5,625 bases of DNA from positions 1-5,625 of the forward strand of contig SKNI01000218.1 in the NCBI GenBank assembly GCA_007120615.1. Reading direction: 5' to 3'. This DNA comes from Myxococcales bacterium. GTDB lineage: Bacteria > Myxococcota_A > Bradymonadia > Bradymonadales > Bradymonadaceae. Shown piece after piece: positions 1 to 5,625 of the stretch (the stretch's first letter is position 1; each line of letters starts with the position of its first letter). The position numbers and the translations under genes were made by a program. The notes under the pieces are model-generated. The model had not been told where the DNA came from. It did not search any database and saw nothing but the letters and a program-made list of their open reading frames with translations.

Positions 1-406
1 CGCCCACGACTTCGATCGGAGAGAGGGCGTGGTCGAGCAAGATGGCTCGATTGGAGAGGACGGGAATATCGACGGCGGCGAAGGTTTTTAATGCGGTGTC
101 GGTGCAGGTCCAGTGATCGTGATTTCCCAGCACCGCGAAGGTCGGCCCCTGCAGATCCCCGAGGGTTTCGATGGCCGGGACCAGATCGCGATAATTATAG
201 CCCACATAGTCGCCGGTCAGAGCGACCAGGTGCGGATTCTGAGCGTTAACGAAATCCACAACCTGACGCATATGGCGCGGTTTTACCCAGCGTCCCTGGT
301 GGACGTCACTTATCTGGGCGATGGTAAATCCGTTTTGATCGTCTCGAACCTTGGGATGCCACAGCCGATAGGTGTTGATTTCAATGGATTTTAGAGGGTT
401 GATCAT
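1..406 (-). CDS. Metallophosphoesterase, calcineurin-like, N-terminal part (cut by window edge)
   Basis: Translating the minus strand from the ATG at 406-404 gives 135 residues with no stop before the window edge, so the C-terminal part is missing. Three metallophosphoesterase motifs are visible in order: the D-x-H metal-binding block in ISDVHQG (D34, H36), LTGDYVGYN with the GD pair at 65-66, and LGNHDHW at 93-99, which carries the catalytic GNHD signature. Later metal ligands (GH, GHxH) would lie beyond position 1. The family uses a di-metal centre to hydrolyse phosphomono- or diesters. The closest resemblance I recognise is the YkuE/LpxG-like branch. Many of those have an N-terminal membrane or Tat segment, but here only about 30 polar residues precede the first motif, so this copy looks cytoplasmic. 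Substrate unknown. A Shine-Dalgarno-like TGAGGA lies 5 bp upstream of the start. It is transcribed divergently from the XPB helicase gene. Confidence 0.9.
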   Translation of the reverse strand, partial: MINPLKSIEINTYRLWHPKVRDDQNGFTIAQISDVHQGRWVKPRHMRQVVDFVNAQNPHLVALTGDYVGYNYRDLVPAIETLGDLQGPTFAVLGNHDHWTCTDTALKTFAAVDIPVLSNRAILLDHALSPIEVVG

Positions 407-578
407 CGTTATCCTCAAAGAAAAGAAGAAACTTTTTCGATGCGGGGTTGTGCTATTGCCGTGTCGTGCCTAAACTTTGTGAGCCTAAATCGTGGCTTTC
501 CGCGTTATTGAAGTAACGGCCTCGGGCAAGAAAACGTTCCGCCCCGGCCTCCAACCTACCCCACCTGTAGACTCCTTC
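407..578. promoter_or_regulatory. Divergent intergenic region between metallophosphoesterase and XPB genes
   Basis: The two genes point away from each other, so promoters for both must lie here. If the helicase starts at GTG 492 the spacer shrinks to 85 bp. I see no clear -35/-10 pair. A 7-bp direct repeat, GCCTAAA, occurs at 468-474 and 483-489, 15 bp apart. It may be chance. An A/T-rich patch at about 417-437 lies just upstream of the metallophosphoesterase ribosome binding site. The promoter role is inferred from gene orientation only. Confidence 0.35.
412..417 (-). promoter_or_regulatory. Ribosome binding site of the metallophosphoesterase gene
   Basis: On the minus strand the sequence is TGAGGA, then 5 bases, then the ATG at 406. 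This good Shine-Dalgarno match at normal spacing supports that ATG as the start. Confidence 0.6.
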
Positions 579-2399
579 ATGTCGTATACTCCCAAAAATC
601 CGCTTATCGTCCAATCCGATAGTACCGTGCTGTTGGAGACTGCCAACGAACGATTCGAAGAAGCCCGGGATGCGCTCTCGATCTTCGCTGAGCTCGTAAA
701 GTCTCCGGAGCATATCCATACCTATCGGGTTTCTCCGTTATCGCTGTGGAATGCGGCCGCCCTGGGCTATGAGCCCGAGGGCATTAAGGAGCAACTCAAA
801 GAATACAGCAAGTACCCGCTGCCGTCGAATTTGCTCGTCGATATCGACGAGTTTATGAGTCGCTACGGGCGGTTGAAGCTGGTGGGGGAGGGAGACGATC
901 TCTTCCTGGTCAGCGAAGACGTGACCCTTCTGGAAGAGGTCAGTCGTCAGCGGCAGGTGGAGCCCTTTTTGCTGGAGCGGATCGGCCCGAAGCGGTTTCG
1001 AGTCATCAAGGAGCAGCGAGGATTTATCAAGCATGCGTTGATCCGAGTCGGGTTTCCGGTCGAAGATCTGGCCGGCTATGTACAGGGGGAGCCCCTGGAT
1101 GTGAAACTTCGCGAAGAGACGCTGGAGGGAAAACCCTTCGGTCTGCGGGATTACCAAAAGGAAGCGGTAGGGGCCTTCTGGGCCGGGGGAACGGTCAGCG
1201 GAGGAAGCGGTGCCATCGTGTTGCCCTGCGGAGCGGGAAAAACCATCGTCGCCCTGGGGGCGATGGAAGCGGTGGGGGCTCAGACCTTGATCTTGACCAC
1301 CAATATTACGGCCCTTCGTCAGTGGCGAGATGAGATCATTGATAAGACTCACCTGACCGCCGATGAGGTTGGGGAGTATTCGGGAGTGACCAAAGAGATC
1401 AAACCGGTGACGATCACCACCTATCAGATCTTGACCTATCGCAGGACCCGGGAGAGCGAGTTCATTCACTTCAGCGTGTTCAACGAAGGAAATTGGGGCC
1501 TGGTGGTCTATGATGAGGTCCATCTGTTGCCGGCGCCGGTCTTTCGGGCGGTGGCCAATATTCAGAGTCGTCGTCGACTGGGATTGACGGCCACTCTGGT
1601 TCGAGAGGATGGCAAGGAAGAAGAAGTCTTCAGCCTGATCGGGCCCAAGAAATACGATGTTCCCTGGCGAGTGCTGGAGAAGCGGGGGTTTATCGCCACC
1701 GCCAATTGCACGGAAGTGCGGGTGCCCTTTGCCGATGACGACCTGCGTCTGGAATATGCCCTGGCCGAGCAGCGTCAGAAATATAAGATGGCGGCCACCA
1801 ATCGGGCCAAGCTCGGGGTTCTCGAAGATCTGCTCCAAGAGCACGAGGGCGATCAGATCATGATCATCGGTCAATATCTCGACCAGCTCGACGCCATCGC
1901 CGAGCGCACCGGGGCGCCCTTGATCACCGGCCGCACCCCGCAGGCGGAGCGGGAAGTGCTCTACGGGCGATTTCGAACCGGGGAGGTGCCGGTGTTGGTG
2001 GTGAGCAAGGTGGCCAATTTCGCCGTCGACTTGCCCGACGCCAACGTCGCAATTCAGGTGTCGGGAACCTTTGGAAGTCGACAGGAAGAAGCCCAGCGAC
2101 TGGGCCGGATTCTGCGCCCCAAAGAAGGCGATAATACGGCCTCTTTTTACTCCATCGTCACTCGGGACACCAATGAGCAGGACTACGCCAATAAGCGCCA
2201 GCTCTTTTTGACGGAGCAGGGCTATCGCTATCAGATCGAGACGGTGGAGGCCAAAGAGGAGCCGGTGGCTCCCAGACGTCGGGCACCGGCGGAGGCCGCA
2301 GAAGAAGAGGAGGCTTCCGGGGAGCCAGTCGGCGGCGACCAGGAGAGCGGCGCTGAGGAATCTCCGCAGACAGACGAGAAGAAGAAGACCGGAAGTTGA
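579..2399 (+). CDS. XPB/ERCC3-type DNA repair helicase (superfamily 2)
   Basis: 606 residues from ATG 579. The N-terminal domain opens with NPLIVQSDSTVLLE and includes SPEHIHTYRVSPLSLWNAA, as in actinobacterial XPB proteins. The SF2 core follows: LRDYQ (about 189-193), Walker A LPCGAGKT (215-222), DEVH box (312-315), LGLTAT, the XPB-specific RED motif (342-344), then the second RecA domain with VSKVANFAVDLP, FGSRQEEAQ and motif VI QRLGRILRPK (506-515). The family are ATP-driven 3'-5' DNA translocases. In eukaryotes XPB opens DNA in TFIIH, and in bacteria a repair role is proposed. The last ~45 residues are a Glu-rich, low-complexity tail with a small RRR patch, ending in KKK. Start choice: the frame is open back to a TAA at 486-488, and GTG 492 would add 29 residues. 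I prefer ATG 579 because, as I recall it, the Mycobacterium protein begins just before the same PLIVQSD block. Neither start has a strong ribosome binding site. No XPD-like or nuclease partner is seen nearby. Confidence 0.95.
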   Translation: MSYTPKNPLIVQSDSTVLLETANERFEEARDALSIFAELVKSPEHIHTYRVSPLSLWNAAALGYEPEGIKEQLKEYSKYPLPSNLLVDIDEFMSRYGRLKLVGEGDDLFLVSEDVTLLEEVSRQRQVEPFLLERIGPKRFRVIKEQRGFIKHALIRVGFPVEDLAGYVQGEPLDVKLREETLEGKPFGLRDYQKEAVGAFWAGGTVSGGSGAIVLPCGAGKTIVALGAMEAVGAQTLILTTNITALRQWRDEIIDKTHLTADEVGEYSGVTKEIKPVTITTYQILTYRRTRESEFIHFSVFNEGNWGLVVYDEVHLLPAPVFRAVANIQSRRRLGLTATLVREDGKEEEVFSLIGPKKYDVPWRVLEKRGFIATANCTEVRVPFADDDLRLEYALAEQRQKYKMAATNRAKLGVLEDLLQEHEGDQIMIIGQYLDQLDAIAERTGAPLITGRTPQAEREVLYGRFRTGEVPVLVVSKVANFAVDLPDANVAIQVSGTFGSRQEEAQRLGRILRPKEGDNTASFYSIVTRDTNEQDYANKRQLFLTEQGYRYQIETVEAKEEPVAPRRRAPAEAAEEEEASGEPVGGDQESGAEESPQTDEKKKTGS

Positions 2400-2480
2400 A
2401 GATTAGCTCATGGTGCCTACGTTTCCCACTATTCGACGGCAGTCAGTGCAAGGGTGTCGATAAAGAGGTTCTAGCAGTCC

Positions 2481-2486
2481 AAGGAG
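2481..2486 (+). promoter_or_regulatory. Ribosome binding site of the holin-family gene
   Basis: AAGGAG sits 7 bases before ATG 2494, a near-consensus Shine-Dalgarno sequence. It supports this start and shows that the small reading frame is translated. The surrounding 94-bp gap after the helicase stop contains no hairpin terminator that I can see, so read-through from the helicase gene is possible. Confidence 0.75.
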
Positions 2487-2493
2487 AACGACG

Positions 2494-2856
2494 ATGGGCA
2501 TTCTGATAAGCTGGTTGGTTCTGAGCATCGCGGTGTGGATTACGGCGGTGGTCTTGCCCGGTGTTCATATCAAGGGAGCGGGAAGCGCCATCGTGGTTGC
2601 GGCGCTCTTCGGGGTATTGAACTTCTTTCTGGGCTGGTTCTTTATCGCCGTCATCGGTTTTGCGACCCTGGGAATCGGGTTCTTATTTATCTTCATAACC
2701 CGATGGATCGTCAACGCGATCATTTTGAAAATCGTGGACGCCACCACCGATCGGATCAAGATCGAGGGCTTCGGCTGGGCGCTGGGAGCGGCGTTGATGA
2801 TCTCGGTGGTGGGAACCGGCGCGGAGTGGCTGCTCTCGCTCGGCGGTGTGATTTAA
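2494..2856 (+). CDS. Small four-helix membrane protein, phage holin 4_2 / DUF360 (YvlD-like) family
   Basis: 120 residues and almost entirely hydrophobic. About four membrane segments are visible at residues 3-24, 29-49, 52-75 and 93-118. The pattern is typical of the Pfam family 'mycobacterial 4 TMS phage holin' (DUF360; YvlD-like): VLPGVHIKG after the first helix, then AALFGVLNFFLGW, then a glycine-rich third helix running into FIFITRWIVNAI, and a short amphipathic stretch with ATTDRIKIEGFGWAL before the last helix. The length is normal for the family. Despite the name, most chromosomal members sit outside prophages, and no phage genes are present here, so a lysis role is not supported. It is probably an inner-membrane protein of unknown function. 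It lies 94 bp after the XPB stop on the same strand and ends 10 bp from the convergent lipoprotein gene. Confidence 0.85.
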   Translation: MGILISWLVLSIAVWITAVVLPGVHIKGAGSAIVVAALFGVLNFFLGWFFIAVIGFATLGIGFLFIFITRWIVNAIILKIVDATTDRIKIEGFGWALGAALMISVVGTGAEWLLSLGGVI

Positions 2857-2866
2857 TAAGAGGGCA

Positions 2867-3433
2867 TCAGGGCTGAAAGCCGATGATCAGGTGGGCGTGG
2901 CCGTCCTGGCCTTCGTCCCAGTTGGCGAAGAGTCGATAATCCGGGGTGGCCATCATCAAGATTCCCCGACGGGGGAGATCTTCGGTCAACTCGTCGGCGA
3001 ACTCCGAGAATCGAGCCCTCACCACGGCCAGGTTCAGGGGGCGATCTTTTATCTCCAATGTGGAGAGACGATCTCCGTTGTGGGGCCAGAATCCGGCACG
3101 CAGGGTCTTGGTCTGAGGTCCGTCGTCGATGATGCAGCCCTTAAAGACGGCCTGATTATGGCGCCATCCACCGTCAAAGACCTCTAAGGTCTCGCAATAG
3201 TCGGTGAGAACTTTCATGGCGTCCTCTTTGGATTGGCCCAGATAGAGATCCTCGATGCCCTCCAGGGTGAGGGTTCCATTTTTCTCCACAAAGATCTGCG
3301 GTTCCCCTTCGGTGAGGCGCTGGATATCTGCATCGCTTAAGGGCGGGGCCAACTTCTTTTGACATGCCGTAAGCGTGGCGCTGGCCACGAGCAGAATGAC
3401 GAGAAGAGATAGGGTGCGTCCTGAACGGATCAT
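2867..3433 (-). CDS. Predicted outer-membrane lipoprotein of unknown function
   Basis: 188 residues. The N-terminus is a classic lipoprotein signal: basic MIRSGR, a hydrophobic core at residues 8-20, and the lipobox LTAC with the lipidated cysteine at 24. The +2 residue is Gln rather than Asp, so sorting to the outer membrane is expected. The mature part is soluble. It contains GIEDLYLGQSKEDAMKVL (59-76), whose G-x-S-x-E-x-A pattern recalls the small BamE/SmpA-like folds of other lipoproteins, but the likeness is too weak to assign a family. Only two cysteines remain after Cys24 (80 and 100), bracketing an aromatic GGWRHNQAVF stretch, and they could form a disulfide in the periplasm. I do not recognise the protein. 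It is last in the kinase-RimK cluster, 47 bp after the RimK stop. No clear ribosome binding site precedes the ATG, but the signal peptide fixes the start well. Confidence 0.85.
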   Translation of the reverse strand: MIRSGRTLSLLVILLVASATLTACQKKLAPPLSDADIQRLTEGEPQIFVEKNGTLTLEGIEDLYLGQSKEDAMKVLTDYCETLEVFDGGWRHNQAVFKGCIIDDGPQTKTLRAGFWPHNGDRLSTLEIKDRPLNLAVVRARFSEFADELTEDLPRRGILMMATPDYRLFANWDEGQDGHAHLIIGFQP

Positions 3434-3480
3434 AAGAGGCTTTTCGGGTCACAGAAGGTTTCGGATTTCACCAAGAGTTA

Positions 3481-4359
3481 TCAGCTTGCAGAGAGGCTCT
3501 CGGTATAACGAACGATGGATCGGGCCAGATTTCTTCCCGTGGCTGATTCAATGCCTTCGAGTCCGGGAGAAGAGTTGATCTCGAGGATGGCCGGGCCACT
3601 ACGGGTCATGAGAATATCCACGCCGGCCACGCCCAGCCCCACGGCTCGAGTAGCCTCAATGGCGAGTGCGGTCAACTCTTCGTCGGGTCGAAAGGTCCGT
3701 CCCGTTCCTCCACAGTGAATATTGCTGCGAAAATCACCCTCCGCCGAGCTCCGCTCCATGGCGGCGATGACTCGGTCACCGACGACGAGAAGGCGCAAAT
3801 CTCGTCCCTCGCTCTCTTCGACGAAGCGCTGGAGAATCAAGTGCTCTCCCAGATGCCACAGAGTCTCGACGGTGGTGCGCAATTGGTCCATGGCGCCGAC
3901 CTTAATGACTCCAATGCCCTGGGCCCCATGAGCGATCTTGAGGATCAGCGGAAAGCCGCCCAGTTGATCGACCGACTCCTCCAGCTGATCGGCGGCGTCG
4001 ACCACGACGGTCGGAGGGATGGGAATCTGATGGGATGCCAGGTGCTGAAGGCAGGCGACCTTGTCGCGACACAGGGCGATGGAGTGAGCAGAGTTGGCTG
4101 TGGGAATCCCCTGATATTCAAAATGTCGAAGGGCGACCAGACCGCTGTGGATGAGGGAGCTTCCGATTCGGGGGATCACCGCTTCGACGCCGTCGATCAC
4201 CAGGTTGCCGTGCGCCAGCGAAGTGCCGGACGCTGTCCAACGCACGGCGCATTTTTTGGGGTGTAGAAAGCGCACGTCGTGGCCTGCTTTGCGGCAGGCT
4301 TCTCGGAGCCGGCGGGTAGAATATAGCCGGGTATTGGCAGAGATGATTCCAATTTTCAT
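3481..4359 (-). CDS. rimK: RimK-like ATP-grasp ligase (ribosomal S6 glutamate ligase family)
   Basis: 292 residues, near the ~300 of E. coli RimK, and collinear with it throughout. The N-terminal domain begins MKIGIIS, with LYSTRRLREA and the family block AVIPRIGSS (60-68). CRDK (97-100) starts the ATP-grasp region. It is followed by LILKIAHGAQGIGV with the ATP-binding lysine K141, HLILQRFVEE (173-182), LRLLVVGDRVIAAMER (188-203), the RimK signature GDFRSNIH (208-215), VAGVDIL with D248, and LEINSSPGLEGIE, where E260 and N262 complete the metal site. The family forms ATP-dependent amide bonds between an acceptor carboxylate and an amino acid, in E. coli adding glutamates to the C-terminus of ribosomal protein S6. 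The S6 substrate is not proven here, since paralogues make other poly-glutamyl or peptide products. The usual Glu-Tyr after Q177 is Arg-Phe. The gene starts 20 bp after the kinase stop, with no obvious ribosome binding site, so translational coupling is plausible. Confidence 0.9.
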   Translation of the reverse strand: MKIGIISANTRLYSTRRLREACRKAGHDVRFLHPKKCAVRWTASGTSLAHGNLVIDGVEAVIPRIGSSLIHSGLVALRHFEYQGIPTANSAHSIALCRDKVACLQHLASHQIPIPPTVVVDAADQLEESVDQLGGFPLILKIAHGAQGIGVIKVGAMDQLRTTVETLWHLGEHLILQRFVEESEGRDLRLLVVGDRVIAAMERSSAEGDFRSNIHCGGTGRTFRPDEELTALAIEATRAVGLGVAGVDILMTRSGPAILEINSSPGLEGIESATGRNLARSIVRYTESLSAS

Positions 4360-4379
4360 GATGGCGACGTCGGCACAAT

Positions 4380-5558
4380 TTAGGCCAGGAAGATCAGGTA
4401 GGCAGATAGGAATAAGACCACAAAGAGCAGGGCGACCACCGCAAAGACCAGAAGCGTATCGTCCGCCGGCTCCGGGGGCAGTTCTCGTGGAGGATCGGGC
4501 TGGCCAATTCGATGGATGTCGGAAGCCTCTCGGTGACGGAAGGCCTCTTCTTTGGCGGTTTGCTGGTTCTCCTTGAGGGCCTCATAATCGATGTCGAGAG
4601 CGCTCCAGCGGTTGGTTTCCAGCGCCGTATCATCCTGGAAGGTGAGTTCTCTTCCGAGGTCTTCGGTGGTAATATCGGCAGCGAACGCCGGGAAGAGACT
4701 CTCCAACTCCTCAAGTGCCTGCCGGGCAGTCTGGGTTCGCCGATCCGGCGATTTCTCAAGGATAGCACCCAGCCAGGGGTGCCATTTCTCGTCGATCGCT
4801 CCCAGATCGAAGGGGCGGGGAAAGACGAGCTCGTTCATAAAATCGCGGTGGGTCGTGCCCTGTAGAAGGTGTTCGCCGGCCAGTGCTTCGTAGGCGATCA
4901 GTCCCACGCAGAAAAGGTCTGCAGGAGGGCCGCAGGGATCTCCGACCACCATCTCCGGAGCCGCATAACGGGGAGTCCCTACGAAGGTCCCAACCCGGGT
5001 TTTGACCAGGGTGATCCCTTCATCGGAGTCGTTGGCGTTGAGGATGACCCCCGCTTTGGCGACACCAAAATCCACCAATTTAATCGTCTCGGCGGAGTCG
5101 TCGGCCTCGGTGACCAAAATATTTTCGGGTTTCAGATCGCGGTGCAAGATCTCGGACTGATGGGCGGCGTGGAGCGCATCGAGGAGCTGGCGAATCAAAT
5201 TTAGAACCCGGCTCGATTCCATGGCCCCGTCGCGAAGAAATAATTCATCGAGGCCGATGCCGTGGATATGCTCCATGACCAGAAATTGGCCCCCTTCAAA
5301 GGAGCCCACCTCGAAGATCTCGACGATATTGGGATGATCGATGGCCCTCAGAATCTCGGCTTCCTGGCGCATCCGGACCACTGCCCGGGGGTCGTTTTCG
5401 GCAGCCTGACTGTGCAAGATCTTCAGGGCCACTTCTCGATCGGTGCTCCGATCGGTGGCGGCCAGCACATCGCCGTAGCCGCCGGATCCGATACGAGATC
5501 CAATGACATACCGATCATTGATGATGGTACCCGGTTGTACGGACTTTGGATGGGTCAT
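4380..5558 (-). CDS. Eukaryotic-type Ser/Thr protein kinase with C-terminal membrane anchor
   Basis: 392 residues with a complete Hanks-type kinase domain at about 17-290. Visible elements are the glycine loop IGSGGYGDV (23-31), the VALK lysine K46, the helix-C glutamate in RQEAEIL (E66), the catalytic loop HRDLKPEN (139-146, Asp141), DFG (163-165), GTPRYAAPE (194-202) and ADLFCVGLIAYE (213-224). All catalytic residues are present, so it should be active. The activation segment is long and threonine-rich (T183, T187, T191, T195), likely autophosphorylation sites. A polar linker (about 300-367), Pro-rich near its end, leads to one hydrophobic helix at 369-391, and the protein stops there. It is thus tail-anchored, with the kinase in the cytoplasm and no PASTA or other external sensor. 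The start fits the usual short leader PGTIINDRYVIG. It is the first gene of the minus-strand cluster that I can define. The substrate is unknown; the RimK-like product is a candidate by proximity only. Confidence 0.95.
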   Translation of the reverse strand: MTHPKSVQPGTIINDRYVIGSRIGSGGYGDVLAATDRSTDREVALKILHSQAAENDPRAVVRMRQEAEILRAIDHPNIVEIFEVGSFEGGQFLVMEHIHGIGLDELFLRDGAMESSRVLNLIRQLLDALHAAHQSEILHRDLKPENILVTEADDSAETIKLVDFGVAKAGVILNANDSDEGITLVKTRVGTFVGTPRYAAPEMVVGDPCGPPADLFCVGLIAYEALAGEHLLQGTTHRDFMNELVFPRPFDLGAIDEKWHPWLGAILEKSPDRRTQTARQALEELESLFPAFAADITTEDLGRELTFQDDTALETNRWSALDIDYEALKENQQTAKEEAFRHREASDIHRIGQPDPPRELPPEPADDTLLVFAVVALLFVVLFLSAYLIFLA

Positions 5559-5625
5559 AATCTTACGATACCAGGAGCATTTCGAGACCCGCTAAATTGT
5601 GCTCATGATGACCGGGGAGCCCATA

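Noticed and set aside
583..592. TATACT resembling a -10 promoter box just after ATG 579
   Set aside because: No matching -35 hexamer lies at 16-18 bp spacing, and the site falls within conserved helicase coding sequence.
738..1874. Long minus-strand open frame (378 codons) antisense to the XPB gene
   Set aside because: The plus-strand frame encodes unmistakable helicase motifs over the same bases. The antisense translation shows no recognisable domain and is rich in residues expected from reversed codon bias.
2494..2856. Phage lysis holin or prophage remnant
   Set aside because: The family name includes 'phage holin', but no endolysin, integrase or structural phage gene is nearby, and members of this family are common in non-phage chromosomal contexts.
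2871..2881. Small hairpin GGCT-gaa-AGCC near the convergent gene ends, considered as a terminator
   Set aside because: The stem is only 4 bp, has no T-tract on either strand, and falls inside the end of the lipoprotein coding region.
3715..4266. Plus-strand open frame (183 codons) antisense to the RimK-like gene
   Set aside because: It lies entirely within the well-conserved RimK frame, has no ribosome binding site and no recognisable motif.
4373..5602. 11-bp inverted repeat, GCACAATTTAG at 4373-4383 and CTAAATTGTGC at 5592-5602, bracketing the kinase gene
   Set aside because: A few perfect 11-bp matches are expected by chance in a window this size. The arms do not extend, and there is no target duplication or mobile gene.
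5559..5625. Possible gene edge at the right end: plus-strand ATG ATG at 5605, or a minus-strand frame ending in TAG at 5594-5592
   Set aside because: Only 67 bp are available. The plus-strand ATG has no ribosome binding site, and the minus-strand options cannot be distinguished, so neither a divergent gene nor an upstream operon gene can be supported.

Overview
The window reads as an ordinary, densely coded chromosomal stretch from a moderately GC-rich Gram-negative bacterium. A lipoprotein signal with Gln at +2 points to an outer membrane. The combination of a bacterial XPB-type helicase, a membrane-anchored eukaryotic-type Ser/Thr kinase and a RimK-type ATP-grasp ligase fits the former delta-proteobacteria (Myxococcota/Bradymonadota-like lineages). 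This placement is inferred from gene content only. I see no tRNA, rRNA, IS element, CRISPR array or phage module.

Layout: (1) positions 1-406, minus strand, hold the N-terminal part of a metallophosphoesterase that runs off the left edge. (2) A divergent intergenic region follows. (3) On the plus strand comes an XPB/ERCC3-like DNA helicase (start 579 preferred, 492 possible, end 2399), then a small four-helix membrane protein of the phage-holin-4_2/DUF360 (YvlD-like) family at 2494-2856. (4) Converging on these with a 10-bp gap is a minus-strand three-gene cluster. Read 5' to 3', it has a tail-anchored Ser/Thr protein kinase (5558-4380), a RimK-like ATP-grasp ligase (4359-3481) and a predicted outer-membrane lipoprotein of unknown function (3433-2867). 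The gaps of 20 and 47 bp make a single operon likely. (5) The last 67 bp are upstream of the kinase and hold nothing I can call confidently.

The most interesting aspect is the kinase-RimK-lipoprotein cluster, which puts two protein-modifying activities (phosphorylation and amino-acid ligation) beside an uncharacterised envelope protein. Also notable are the kinase's architecture, with a C-terminal membrane anchor and no extracytoplasmic sensor, and the long charged tail on the XPB helicase. I do not see convincing evidence for a wholly new system.
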